From the NCBI GenBank assembly GCA_052318935.1, contig JBQRKO010000012.1: a DNA stretch of 64,000 nucleotides. The stretch is one strand, 5' to 3'. The stretch is from Niallia sp052318935. Lineage in GTDB: Bacteria > Bacillota > Bacilli > Bacillales > Cytobacillaceae. The position numbers and the translations under genes were made by a program. Shown here in pieces: positions 1-8,163 of this stretch (its first letter is position 1; each line of letters starts with the position of its first letter). Below the pieces are notes generated by a model. The model ran no database searches. It had not been told where the DNA came from and worked only from the letters and a program-made list of their open reading frames with translations.

Positions 1-71
1 GCCAATACAAGAACTAGTGTTCCAGTTATATCTTCTTTTAAACTAAAAAAAGAAGGCGATTCATCTCCCAC

Positions 72-344
72 CTACTCTCTTCGTTCCTTGAGGAAGGAGT
101 CTTCTCGCTCAACTATGATAAAAAATTCGATAACATGTGCCACACCTAAAGCTTGCACACTGATTTCTTTTTCGGCATACGTAAAAGCTACCGGTGATAA
201 TAACGAGTTAAAAAACTCGTTTTCCTCTAACGCTTGCAGCCATGGTGTAATATCTTGATCTTTATAAGGCTCTGAAGAAAATCCAAAAATTATCGTAATA
301 ATCATTATAATAGGCAACCACAAAAATACCGTTTTTTTCATCAT
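72..344 (-). pseudogene. VanZ-like membrane protein, truncated
   Basis: The first 76 or so residues look like the start of a VanZ-family protein: an N-terminal membrane segment (residues 5-23), an FSSEPYKDQD stretch just after it and an HVIEFF motif near residue 75. In the family this motif normally leads into a conserved RKGAHF-type segment and further membrane helices. Here it runs instead into unrelated sequence and stops at 90 residues. The same frame stays open after the stop to the window edge with text unlike VanZ, so the gene was probably cut by a deletion that joined it to another gene. Start has an AAGGAGAAT ribosome site. VanZ membership is inferred from the short N-terminal pattern only. 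Confidence 0.55.
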
Positions 345-359
345 ATTCTCCTTCTAAAT

Positions 360-500
360 AAGAAATGCGCAGGCGCCTTGCTCAGCCCTGAAGAAAAATG
401 TTCATTTTACTCGAAAAGTGCTTTTTACTTTTAGGGGCAAAGGGTTATTTTTCACAAGGGCTAGGCGCCGGAGCTAGACACTCGTCTAAGTTTAAAAATT
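360..500. repeat. Short interspersed repeat, family R, copy 1
   Basis: The segment opens with a GCGCAGGCGCCTTGCTCAG-type block and closes with CTAGGCGCCGGAGCTAGACA. A near-identical arrangement occurs at 40000-40128, and shorter forms at 38774-38845 and 42698-42760; a scrap follows the LCP gene at 1570-1612. The two ends carry inverted GGCGCC blocks, so the transcript could fold. No coding potential seen. It lies in the gap between a divergent gene pair. Confidence 0.75.
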
Positions 501-637
501 TTATACTTATTTTTCTATGAAACTTCCTTTTATAGGAAATATTCTATTTTCTCATCAAAACTATGCAATATGCTATTTTTTTGCTATTCTTTATTATAGT
601 CTATCAAATTATGTAAAGATATGGAGGATTTTATCGA

Positions 638-1567
638 ATGGTTTCCACTAAGCCAAAAAAGAAAAAAAGAATATGGCTACGAATACTACTCAGTCTATTC
701 CTGTTAATTATTATTGCTATTGGTGCTTATATATTTTCTATCTATAAATCTTTAACAGATGCTGTTGGTACAATGCATCAGCCTGTTGAAAGAACAGCAA
801 GCAAACGAGTAGAAGACATTCAATTAAATAAAAAAGAGCCTTTTTCCATTTTAATGCTTGGAGTGGATGAACGGGACGGAGACAACGGCCGCTCCGATAC
901 GATGATCGTACTTGCCGTTAACCCTAATAATAATTCTGTTAAAATGCTAAGTATTCCTCGTGACACAAGAACGGAAATCATTGGCCATGGTACAAGCGAT
1001 AAAATCAACCATGCCTACGCATTTGGCGGTGTCGCTATGTCGATGGATACAGTTGAAAACTTTCTTGATATCCCAATTGACTACTATATGCAAATCAATA
1101 TGGAAGGATTTAAAGATATCGTAAATGCTGTTGATGGAGTGACAGTTCAGAACGATTTAGACTTTACGTATGAAGGGATTCACTTTCCAAAAGGATCTAT
1201 TACATTAGATGGCGACAAAGCCTTAAAGTTTTCTCGTATGCGTTATGATGACCCACGTGGTGATTATGGACGTCAATTAAGACAACGAGAAATCATTCAA
1301 GCGGTGATAAAAGAAGGAGCAAGCTTAAATTCCCTTACTAATTTTGGTGATATTTTTGATGCATTAAGTAAAAATATTAAAACCAATCTTACTTTTGATG
1401 AAATGGTAGAAATTCAACAACATTATAAAGCGGCTGCAAATAACATAAATCAAGAAACCATTACAGGTTCAGGTCAAAAGATAAATAATATATGGTATTT
1501 AATCGTTCCTGATGAAGAAAAAACAAAAGTTCAAAAGGAAATGAAAGAACAGTTAGAAATAAAATAA
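638..1567 (+). CDS. LytR-CpsA-Psr (LCP) family cell-wall polymer ligase
   Basis: LCP proteins sit in the cytoplasmic membrane with their domain outside and transfer teichoic acid or polysaccharide from undecaprenyl phosphate to peptidoglycan. This 309-residue protein has a basic start, one membrane anchor (about residues 12-34) and the LCP domain (about 70-225). Visible motifs are ILMLGVDERDG, the SDTMIVL segment, SIPRDTR, DKINHAYAFGG and a late SRMRYDDPRGDYGRQLRQ block, which holds the arginines that bind the polyprenyl pyrophosphate. Length is normal for the TagTUV group. An ATGGAGG ribosome site lies 11 bases before ATG. The nearby galE and WecG-type genes fit a role in wall polymer assembly. 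Which polymer it handles cannot be told from the sequence. Confidence 0.9.
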   Translation: MVSTKPKKKKRIWLRILLSLFLLIIIAIGAYIFSIYKSLTDAVGTMHQPVERTASKRVEDIQLNKKEPFSILMLGVDERDGDNGRSDTMIVLAVNPNNNSVKMLSIPRDTRTEIIGHGTSDKINHAYAFGGVAMSMDTVENFLDIPIDYYMQINMEGFKDIVNAVDGVTVQNDLDFTYEGIHFPKGSITLDGDKALKFSRMRYDDPRGDYGRQLRQREIIQAVIKEGASLNSLTNFGDIFDALSKNIKTNLTFDEMVEIQQHYKAAANNINQETITGSGQKINNIWYLIVPDEEKTKVQKEMKEQLEIK

Positions 1568-1625
1568 TAAAAGCTAGACACACTTCAGGCTTCAATAAAT
1601 TTATTCTTTCTTAACCTTTTAGAAA

Positions 1626-1831
1626 GCTGTTTTCGTATAGATTGTTGCTTTTAAACTCGCAGCCTGAATACACTCCGCTTTCCGTGGGCGAGCGTCGAGC
1701 CTCCTCGTCGCATACGCTCCGTGGGGTCTCGTCTTTCTCGCATTCCCACAGGAGTCTACGTGTATGCAGGCTGCTAAGAAACGCTTTTCCAAATGTATTA
1801 TAAAAAACAACAAACTTTTAGAAAACAGCCA
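1626..1831 (+). mobile_element. MITE-like element, family A, copy 1
   Basis: This 206-bp non-coding element has an AGCTGTTTTC-type left end and a GAAAACAGCC right end, a central GC-rich core (CGCTTTCCGTGGGCGAGCG ... CCCACAGGAGTC) and a flanking duplication TTAGAAA (1619-1625 and 1832-1838). Related copies lie at 10469, 12848, 15578, 35200, 53354 and 62890. No transposase is encoded, so it would need one from elsewhere. Confidence 0.8.
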
Positions 1832-1835
1832 TTAG

Positions 1836-1890
1836 AAAAAATCCTTTACACTCACATTTTCACTACAAATGTGAGTGTAAAGGATTTTTT
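1836..1890. terminator. Long perfect hairpin, bidirectional terminator
   Basis: Two arms of 24 bases (1836-1859 and 1867-1890) pair perfectly around a 7-base loop, with A-run and T-run ends. It lies between the convergent LCP gene (+) and VOC gene (-), so it can stop transcription from both sides. Confidence 0.85.
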
Positions 1891-2132
1891 CTTGTTTAGA
1901 GATTTGTATTTCTTACGTTCCTCCAAAAGGAAACTTGCTTCCATTCCACATTGATGGCTCATTATAAATCGAGCTTTTGTTGATGAGTCATTATCATTTG
2001 CTAATTAGAAACATTCCCCGACATTTCCCGGAAAATATCATGTCGTGTTTTGTTGGAATTTTCTGTTTCTTCTGATTATCGCAACGAATGTTATTTAAAT
2101 ACTATAAATCATTCTATACTTCACGATTTTTT

Positions 2133-2522
2133 TCACATCTCATAAATTTCAATTGGCAGTCCATCTGGATCAGCAAAAAAGGTATATTTTTTATTTGTAT
2201 AAGGATCGGTTCTTACTTCTTCCACCTCAATGCAATGGTCTGCTAAATAACCTATTGTTTCATTAATATCTTCTACTTCAAAGGCAATATGACGTAAGCC
2301 TGTTGCTTCAGGATAACTAGGTCTTTCTTTTGGGTTAGGAAAAGAAAACAATTCAATTTGATATACATCATTTACTTTTAGATCTAGTTTATAGGATTCT
2401 CTTTCTGCCCGAAAAACTTCTAATTGAGGAGTAAATCCTAGTATATCCACATAAAAATATTTTGATTTTTCATAGTCGCTGCAAATTATGGCAATATGGT
2501 GAATCCTCTTTATCTTCATCAT
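2133..2522 (-). CDS. VOC family (glyoxalase-like) protein, GloA2/YaeR type
   Basis: A single-domain vicinal-oxygen-chelate protein of about 129 residues with the usual paired beta-alpha-beta-beta-beta units. Candidate metal ligands are visible: His in IHHIAI near the start, Glu in IELFSF, His in LRHIAFEV and Glu in the C-terminal PDGLPIEIYE. This arrangement matches small metal-dependent VOC enzymes of the YaeR/GloA2 group, which are linked to methylglyoxal or related detoxification but mostly lack a proven substrate. I chose the ATG at 2522 because GGAAGGTG lies 6 bases before it; a start nine codons' worth of bases earlier has no such site. It stands alone between repeats. Confidence 0.8.
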   Translation of the reverse strand: MMKIKRIHHIAIICSDYEKSKYFYVDILGFTPQLEVFRAERESYKLDLKVNDVYQIELFSFPNPKERPSYPEATGLRHIAFEVEDINETIGYLADHCIEVEEVRTDPYTNKKYTFFADPDGLPIEIYEM

Positions 2523-2540
2523 GTTAGCACCTTCCTTCAA

Positions 2541-2709
2541 AAAACGTTATAGCTTCAAGACTAATTACTACTCTCGAAGCCACAAGTATAGGCTCTTCAA
2601 AAACACTTGGCTTTCTAAGGCGAAATTTGTAAAGTGCAGAGTTACCGTTTTAGGGTAATAGGCATCCGAACAAGACGAGCAACGACGAAAGCGAGCGTTT
2701 GCCGCCAGC
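2541..2709. other. Intergenic stretch, no clear feature
   Basis: Between galE and the VOC gene. A GGCGAAA/GACGAAAGCGAGCG-type GC-rich patch near 2670-2705 hints at decayed repeat sequence, but I could not match it to another copy in the window. No hairpin with a T-run was found. Confidence 0.3.
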
Positions 2710-3675
2710 CTAACTTCCCTTATGCCAATTCCACGCACTTCCAATAATCATTTCTAAATCACATTCAGCCTTCCATCCTAATTCTTTATAAATTTTATCA
2801 GAAGAAGCAACAAGTCTTGCAGGATCTCCAGCACGTCTTTCTGCAAAAACAACCTTTGCTTTTTGTTCCGTTACTTTTTCACATGTTTCAATCACTTCTT
2901 TTACAGAGTAGCCTACTCCATTTCCTAAATTATATGTTTCTGCTTCCTTGCGACCATCTAAAAGTGCTTCCAATGCTTTAATATGTGCTTCCGCAAGATC
3001 GGTTACATGAATATAATCACGGATACAAGTGCCGTCTTCTGTTGGATAATCTGTTCCAAACACAGAAATGGAGTCTCTTTTACCTAATAAATGCTGTAAG
3101 ATAATCGGAATTAAATGCGTTTCTGGATCATGATTTTCGCCAATTTCACCTGATGCATGAGCACCTGCTGCATTAAAATAACGTAATACAACATAGTTCA
3201 ATCCGTAGGCTTGATGAAAATCTGCTAAAATTTGTTCTACCATTAATTTCGATTTTCCATATGGATTAATTGGTAATGTTGCAGAGTTTTCCAAAATGAT
3301 ATCCTCTTCCGGTATGCCGTATGTAGCTGCAGTAGAAGAAAAAATAAAGTTTTTCACTTTATGCTTTAACATCACTTTCAATAAAGTTAATGTATTGGCA
3401 ACATTGTTTTCATAATATTTATATGGATCTTGAACAGACTCCCCTACTAAGCTATAGGCAGCAAAGTGCATCACAGCTTTAATCGGATAGTTAGAAAAAA
3501 TAGGTTCTAAATCTTCCTCTTTTCCTAAATCACCTTTTATAAATACAGCACGTGAATCAACCGCTTCCTCATGACCTGTTGTTAAATTATCTAAAACAAC
3601 AACTTCTTCTTTCTCTACTAATTCTTTTACTAAATGGCTGCCAATATAGCCAGCGCCTCCTACTACTAATATCAT
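2710..3675 (-). CDS. galE: UDP-glucose 4-epimerase
   Basis: GalE interconverts UDP-glucose and UDP-galactose (often also the N-acetyl forms) in the cytoplasm, supplying sugars for wall polymers and galactose use. The 321-residue protein starts with the NAD-binding GGAGYIGSHL motif (residues 6-15), then shows the SSTAATYG serine region and the catalytic Y-x-x-x-K in PYGKSK (about residues 138-143), followed by RYFNAAGA and RDYIHVTDLA. Length is close to the family norm. An AAAGGAG site lies before the ATG. It lies 270 bases downstream of the WecG/TagA-type gene on the same strand, which suggests a shared envelope role. The fold and family are certain; substrate preference is not. Confidence 0.93.
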   Translation of the reverse strand: MILVVGGAGYIGSHLVKELVEKEEVVVLDNLTTGHEEAVDSRAVFIKGDLGKEEDLEPIFSNYPIKAVMHFAAYSLVGESVQDPYKYYENNVANTLTLLKVMLKHKVKNFIFSSTAATYGIPEEDIILENSATLPINPYGKSKLMVEQILADFHQAYGLNYVVLRYFNAAGAHASGEIGENHDPETHLIPIILQHLLGKRDSISVFGTDYPTEDGTCIRDYIHVTDLAEAHIKALEALLDGRKEAETYNLGNGVGYSVKEVIETCEKVTEQKAKVVFAERRAGDPARLVASSDKIYKELGWKAECDLEMIIGSAWNWHKGS

Positions 3676-3944
3676 AAACCTGCTCCTTTGCTATCAATCT
3701 AGTATGTATATCATTACAATCAAACTATCAAAAACGAATCGTATAATTTACGATCGTTTCATTCCCCCAATATCTGTATTTTATCATAGGAATACATGGC
3801 ATTTAAAACTTTTCTTACCAAATTATTATATTCCAACTGATTCTATAGTGATTCGTTTAAACAAGAACCGGCATGATACTTATCAATATAACAAAAAAGA
3901 TGCTACAACAAATGCTGCAACACCTTATTATTATACGTTTTACA

Positions 3945-4718
3945 TTAAGAACCCATTTTATCGGGAACAGTTTTTTTCTTGTATTTTTGTTTTAATACAT
4001 AATAAAAAAACGCAGCATGACCAACAAGATTTCTTTTCCATAATCTTTTTGGTTCCTTTACCATCCGGTACAGCCATTCTAGCCGAAGCTTTCTAAACAT
4101 TTCAGGGGCCCGTTTTACATTTCCAGATGAAAAATCAATAAAAGCACCGACAGCAAGGATAAGGGTACAATTTAATTTCGAACGATTTTCTGCAATCCAC
4201 TTTTCTTGAAGAGGCATTCCGAAGCCAACTAATAATATATCCGTTTTTTTATTATTAATGTCATCAATAACAGCTCCTGAATGGTTGGGATCATAATAGC
4301 CATGGTGCTCCCCTACAAACTCTAGTTGTTTATACTGTTGCTGCAGCCTCTTAAGCGCATCTTTTGCAATCCCTTGTTTCGCACCTAAAAGAAATATACG
4401 GTATTTCTGACTGTGACTACTATTTAAATGCTGAAACAATGCTGGAATAAAATCGGTGCCATTTAGATTCTCTTTAAATCGAAAACCAAATAGCTTAGCA
4501 CCAACCTCAATACCAATTCCATCATTTAATAAAAGATCGCCATTATTTATTACATCACGATAATGACTATCTTCCTGCGCAAGATTATAGCAATGGTCAT
4601 TTAAAAAATATAAATCAGTAGATTTTTTTTCACTTAAACGTTTATCAATATAATAAATGGCATCATTTGTATTTACTACATTTACGAGAATATTTCCCAT
4701 CCATCTTTTTTCCATCAT
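3945..4718 (-). CDS. WecG/TagA/CpsF family glycosyltransferase
   Basis: This GT26 family transfers ManNAc or a related sugar from its UDP form to a lipid-linked GlcNAc, an early step in wall teichoic acid or exopolysaccharide assembly at the inner face of the membrane. The 257-residue protein shows the family landmarks: FLNDHCYNLAQ with the catalytic-region Asp-His, the DGIGIEVGAKLFG segment (about residues 66-78), LNGTDFIPALF and the C-terminal VGFGMPLQEKWIAEN block followed by a basic tail that binds the membrane. A GGAGAG site precedes the ATG pair. LCP and GalE genes nearby fit wall polymer synthesis. It may be TagA itself, but without tag neighbours I leave the symbol blank. Confidence 0.88.
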   Translation of the reverse strand: MMEKRWMGNILVNVVNTNDAIYYIDKRLSEKKSTDLYFLNDHCYNLAQEDSHYRDVINNGDLLLNDGIGIEVGAKLFGFRFKENLNGTDFIPALFQHLNSSHSQKYRIFLLGAKQGIAKDALKRLQQQYKQLEFVGEHHGYYDPNHSGAVIDDINNKKTDILLVGFGMPLQEKWIAENRSKLNCTLILAVGAFIDFSSGNVKRAPEMFRKLRLEWLYRMVKEPKRLWKRNLVGHAAFFYYVLKQKYKKKTVPDKMGS

Positions 4719-4796
4719 TCAATTAACTCTCCTATTTCTGTGTATCTTACATTATATAAAAAAACCGAGCTCGATACAATTCACCAACGGAACCAG

Positions 4797-4945
4797 TTTG
4801 AGTCAAGCATTTGTGGTCAGTTTTTTTATCCCCTAGAAAAGAAAGCGAATTCATTATTTTTGGTTTCTCTCTTGGTACATATTTTTCATTTTTTAAGTCT
4901 CTGTTCATTTTTATTGTTGATTTTAAAAGAAGGCCCGCAACCAAT
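4797..4945 (+). repeat. Duplicated segment D, copy 1
   Basis: The stretch beginning TTTGAGTCAAGCATTTGT and running through GCGAATTCATTATTTTT and TCTCTTGGTACATATTTTTC recurs with few changes at 60486-60630. The last 40 bases (TGTTGATTTTAAAAGAAGG) correspond to the start of a family B repeat at the other site. No coding function seen. Confidence 0.75.
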
Positions 4946-4997
4946 GTCATCAACCTAAGTTTCAAAAAACAGGAAAATAAGTAACTGATTAGGAAGT

Positions 4998-5085
4998 AAG
5001 GGTTTCCGTTCTGTTCTCCGAGGCTTACCGCTCGCTTTCCACGGGGCGAGCGAAGTGTATTCCACCTGCGGAACCCTATTTTCAA
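4998..5085 (+). repeat. Deleted GC-rich core repeat
   Basis: An AGGGTTTCCG left arm and CGGAACCCT right arm frame a fragment of the GC-rich core (CCGAGGCTTACC, CGCTTTCCACGGGGCGAGCG). The middle of the element is missing compared with the copies at 35293 and 24235, leaving a short palindrome. Confidence 0.6.
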
Positions 5086-5091
5086 GGTAGC

Positions 5092-5138
5092 AAAAAGACA
5101 GCACCTCCATTCTTAAGTGAATGTCGTACTGTCTTTTT
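5092..5138 (-). terminator. Terminator after the HlyD-like gene
   Basis: AAAAAGACAGCAC (5092-5104) pairs with GTACTGTCTTTTT (5126-5138) with one mismatch. Read on the minus strand it ends in a T-run about 40 bases after the stop of the HlyD-like gene. Confidence 0.75.
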
Positions 5139-5175
5139 ATCGCATAACCGAAACAAAAAGTATCTGTCTACTTTT

Positions 5176-6420
5176 TTATAAAAAACCTTTTAAAACATAG
5201 CGAAGCAACTCTTTTTTTCTTCGATTTTCTATCGTTAAATTGCGCCACTCTTTTACTTTGATTGGCGTTATATAAGGATGGTTGCTTATCTTTTTATTTA
5301 CCGATGGAATAATGACGATGTCACCTTTTTTTACTCCCATGGTTATTTGCTGATAACCGTCAACTTGCAACCCTGTTTGCACTCCTTTTTTTGCTAAAAA
5401 ACCATTTTCGATGACATAAATTTTGTCACTACCCTTTTTAGATAAAACACTCTTTTTCGGAATAGAGATGGCATTTAGTACTTTTTTTGTAATTATCTGC
5501 ACATTGACATGTGTTCCACTTACCATTTCTTTTGGCTGTTCATTTAATTTAATAGTAAAAGGATACAGACTTTCTTTTTTAATAGATGCATGATCCTTTG
5601 GTAGTGCTGAAACATAATCAACCGCACCTGTATACTCTTTCCCGCTACTATCTTTTACAAGTACTTCCATTCCTTCTTTGATTTTTGTTCGTTCCGCTTC
5701 CTTAAGCAAACCTTCTACCTTCTGATCCTTCGAAACGACAGTTATAATAGGATTAGCTAAATCTTCTTTCACTTCAGCAATATAGCCAGAAATCGTGCTT
5801 CGTTCCAGTGAATTAGCTAATCCTGCTCGATGCATTTGCAGCAAAGCTTGCTTTTTTTCAATCACTGCGGCAACCTTTGCCTGCTCTTGTTGTTTGTCTA
5901 AAATTTGCTGTTGAACGGAAGTCGCAATATGCTCATTATTATTGTTATTATTTTCATTATTGTCATTTTCATTATTTTCGTTCTCATTATTTTCATCTAA
6001 GTTTGGAGGAGAAGAGGATAAACTAGAGAGTAAACGGGACAGCTCTCCCACTTGTACTTGCAGACTGCTCCGTTCCTTTTCTAATTGCTGAATCTCCAAC
6101 GCCAACTCGTCTGTCGAATTTTTTGCCGTATTATTCTTATAGGCAAGCAGTGGTGTATTAGATTCGACAAATTCTCCGTTTTTCACTAAAAATCCACTGA
6201 AGTCACCTTTACTTTTATCCAAATAAACAGTTTGTTTTTCTAGCGGTAAACTTATTCCTTCTTTTCCTAATCTTTGCACTAAATCTCTTTCCGCAGCTTT
6301 AGTCCATGCATGTACATATGTACTGTGATCAAATGGATGTTTCGTTTTAAGCAGCAAGGTAATATTGGCACCAATAAATAAGATAATGACGATGAATAGC
6401 GCACTTTTTTTCCAGTTCAT
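5176..6420 (-). CDS. HlyD/RND-type membrane-fusion adaptor protein, YknX-like
   Basis: A 414-residue periplasm-facing adaptor of the type that couples inner-membrane ABC transporters to export. It has one N-terminal membrane segment (about 7-24), a coiled-coil hairpin (about 100-210), then barrel-like domains with VLVKDSSGKEYTGAVDYV and ISIPKKSVL segments typical of HlyD/MacA/YknX adaptors. The tip of the hairpin holds an Asn/Glu-rich run (about residues 142-165) made by ATT/TTC-type triplet repeats at 5930-5998, which is odd for this family. A GAGAGGAGG site precedes ATG. It lies 20 bases behind a Yip1-like gene, the same order as yknW-yknX in Bacillus subtilis, but no ATPase or permease gene follows. 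Confidence 0.8.
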   Translation of the reverse strand: MNWKKSALFIVIILFIGANITLLLKTKHPFDHSTYVHAWTKAAERDLVQRLGKEGISLPLEKQTVYLDKSKGDFSGFLVKNGEFVESNTPLLAYKNNTAKNSTDELALEIQQLEKERSSLQVQVGELSRLLSSLSSSPPNLDENNENENNENDNNENNNNNNEHIATSVQQQILDKQQEQAKVAAVIEKKQALLQMHRAGLANSLERSTISGYIAEVKEDLANPIITVVSKDQKVEGLLKEAERTKIKEGMEVLVKDSSGKEYTGAVDYVSALPKDHASIKKESLYPFTIKLNEQPKEMVSGTHVNVQIITKKVLNAISIPKKSVLSKKGSDKIYVIENGFLAKKGVQTGLQVDGYQQITMGVKKGDIVIIPSVNKKISNHPYITPIKVKEWRNLTIENRRKKELLRYVLKGFL

Positions 6421-6439
6421 TTTTTTCCTCCTCTCTATA

Positions 6440-7102
6440 TTATATTAATTCTTCTAACTTCCAGTATTGTGTTAATGCCGCTATCAGAAGAAAAAACACA
6501 TAGATAACAACGACAAGCAATAGGATAAATGATCGGTTTTTCCCTGAAAGAGCAGTTAAATATTTATATTGAATATACATCATCCATAATTTAAATATGG
6601 TAATTTCCGTACAAAAATAATAGACTATTTTTTTGGTTGTAATAGCTTGTGCAATAATCCCTAATGAAAAGATGGAGGATAATGGTGTCAAACCAAAATA
6701 CAGCTGCAAGGGTAGCAACAGTAATTTCTCCAAAAGCAGCACAAAGACTGCTATAAACTGAATATATAGTAGCTTTTGATAGTCTATATCTGTAAAGGCA
6801 TAAAAATATAACGGTACTAAAAATAGATGAATAGAAAGAAATACCCATGCCCAACTAATTTGTCCAATTGCAAATAATAATTTGTTTAATTCAAAATCAC
6901 TAGCACTGTATTGTGTTAATTCCCGAGAAACAACCTCATTTCCTATACCGAAAAAACTGCTTAATCCATACAGTACAGTTGTTACGATAAAAAGAAGAAC
7001 AATGTTTTTTGTTAAACTTGCTATTTTTTCTGTTTTCTCAAGCTCATAAGAAAAACTCTTGATGGCTTTTAATCCTCGTATTACTTGGGCATAAAAATTC
7101 AC
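6440..7102 (-). CDS. Yip1-like integral membrane protein, YknW-like
   Basis: A 220-residue protein with a short amphipathic start and five or six hydrophobic helices (about 30-50, 80-102, 108-130, 140-160, 192-215), the layout of Yip1-domain proteins such as YknW. In Bacillus subtilis YknW helps assemble the YknXYZ exporter that protects against the SdpC toxin. Its position just upstream of a YknX-like adaptor supports that comparison; sequence alone would only justify 'polytopic membrane protein'. The gene starts with ATG after a GGGGGAG site. The ATP-binding and permease partners are absent from this locus. Confidence 0.6.
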   Translation of the reverse strand: MNFYAQVIRGLKAIKSFSYELEKTEKIASLTKNIVLLFIVTTVLYGLSSFFGIGNEVVSRELTQYSASDFELNKLLFAIGQISWAWVFLSIHLFLVPLYFYAFTDIDYQKLLYIQFIAVFVLLLEKLLLLPLQLYFGLTPLSSIFSLGIIAQAITTKKIVYYFCTEITIFKLWMMYIQYKYLTALSGKNRSFILLLVVVIYVFFLLIAALTQYWKLEELI

Positions 7103-7263
7103 CCTGAAACTCCCCCTTACAATCTACATAAATGGTTTAACAGAATCTATTCTATTATATAAAAAATAGTTTACTTGTAATTAATCTAATTATAAATAGG
7201 ATGACTATCTTATTTTAACTGAAAACCAGATTATGTAAAGGTACTCAAGTATTTCTTGTACAT

Positions 7264-7456
7264 GGTTCTTTAACTGGAGGTATGTAGTTCTTTAGCGATC
7301 ATGTTGATTTTGGAAGGAAATTTGCGAGACTCCTGCGGAAAAACGGGATGGAAAGAAACCGCAGTGAGGTACGAGCAAGGAGGCTTGCAAGTTCGTCCGC
7401 GGAAAGCGAGTGAATTTCCTGACCATGATAAATCAACACTGAAATTTAACAGAGCC
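7264..7456 (-). mobile_element. MITE-like element, family B
   Basis: The right end is TTTAACAGAGCC and the left end GGTTCTTTAAC, a decayed inverted match. Between them the GC-rich core runs in reverse (GACTCCTGCGG ... CGCGGAAAGCGAG). ATGTTGATTTT near the left and AAATCAACA near the right add an inner inverted pair. Other family B copies lie at 24235, 24469, 27509, 30703 and 60587. Confidence 0.65.
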
Positions 7457-7472
7457 TATATAAAAAGAAAAA

Positions 7473-7493
7473 CAGCGTAAATTAATTACGCTG
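7473..7493 (-). terminator. Terminator for the ssbB operon
   Basis: CAGCGTAA and TTACGCTG pair around a 5-base loop. On the minus strand the hairpin is followed by GTTTTTCTTTTT, about 120 bases after the stop of the small gene downstream of ssbB. Confidence 0.65.
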
Positions 7494-7615
7494 CAAAAAA
7501 GAAGGAGTATAGGAGGACTTGATTGATTTTATTTTAAGAGGAATTTTTGTTTAAAAAGATTTTTTAAACAGGATGGATAAAATATTTAGGATTTCATTAA
7601 TATAGAAGATTATCG

Positions 7616-7783
7616 TTATGTGGATGTCTGAGCAGATAAGCGCGGCAAAATTTCAGATTGAATGATATGCTCTAATTGAGCTATTCTTGTTTCATATTGT
7701 GCGATTTTTTTATTATTTTTTCCTTGCATCGCAATAAGTGTCACGAGCAAATCATTAATATTCGGTGCAATATTCACCCGCAT
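7616..7783 (-). CDS. Small coiled-coil-like protein downstream of ssbB
   Basis: An open frame of 55 codons starts 10 bases after the ssbB stop. It begins MRVNIAPNIN, then has a hydrophobic LLVTLIAMQ stretch and a heptad-like helix IAQYETRIAQLEHIIQSEI, which would suit a short dimeric coiled coil. The GGGGAGG ribosome site (7784-7790) touches the ATG at 7783, so the GTG at 7777, six bases away, is the more likely start and gives 53 residues. I do not recognise the family. Tight linkage to ssbB and a shared terminator suggest co-transcription, perhaps with a competence-related role. Confidence 0.6.
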   Translation of the reverse strand: MRVNIAPNINDLLVTLIAMQGKNNKKIAQYETRIAQLEHIIQSEILPRLSAQTST

Positions 7784-7793
7784 CCTCCCCTTT

Positions 7794-8135
7794 TTAAGGA
7801 ATCATCTGTTCCGTTTTTTTCGGATCTAAAAATTTTACATATTCCGCAATTACTTCGGTTACGTATATTCTTTTACCTTCCTGGTTTTCATAATTGCGTG
7901 TTTGAATTCTGCCCATGATTCCGATTAATGAGCCTTTCCTGCAATAATGAACGGTATTTTCCGCTGTTTTTTTCCAAAAAATACATTGAACAAAATCTGT
8001 TTCATATTCTCCAGCCTGATTGCGAAAATTGCGGCCAACAGCAACCGTTACATTTGTAACAGATGTTCCTTCCTGCGTCACCCTTAGTTCTGGGTCTCTG
8101 GTTAATCTACCTACCAATGTGACTTGATTAATCAT
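7794..8135 (-). CDS. ssbB: Competence-type single-stranded DNA-binding protein
   Basis: A 113-residue OB-fold SSB starting MINQVTLVGRLTRDPELR, with TNVTVAVGRNFRN and the aromatic/basic DFVQCIFWKKTAENTVHYCRKGSLIGIMGRI strand pair that contacts DNA. It lacks the glycine-rich linker and acidic DDDIPF-type tail of the essential SsbA, and its length equals that of the short SsbB paralogue, which protects incoming single-stranded DNA during transformation. The upstream region carries two perfect AAAA-N5-TTTT boxes next to a TATGAT -10 element, as expected of ComK control. The RBS is AAAGGAGG. The SSB fold is certain; the SsbB assignment rests on length, tail and promoter. Confidence 0.88.
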   Translation of the reverse strand: MINQVTLVGRLTRDPELRVTQEGTSVTNVTVAVGRNFRNQAGEYETDFVQCIFWKKTAENTVHYCRKGSLIGIMGRIQTRNYENQEGKRIYVTEVIAEYVKFLDPKKTEQMIP

Positions 8136-8163
8136 ATATGCCTCCTTTCTTTTCGGGTGTTTT

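Noticed and set aside
1619..1813. Open frames within the GC-rich repeat cores (also at 10429, 24175, 30631, 53225, 60612)
   Set aside because: The same frames recur in every copy of the repeat, without starts or ribosome sites, and reflect its base composition.
3704..4096. A 130-codon open frame on the plus strand
   Set aside because: It overlaps the WecG-type gene on the other strand, has no ribosome site and shows no familiar protein features.
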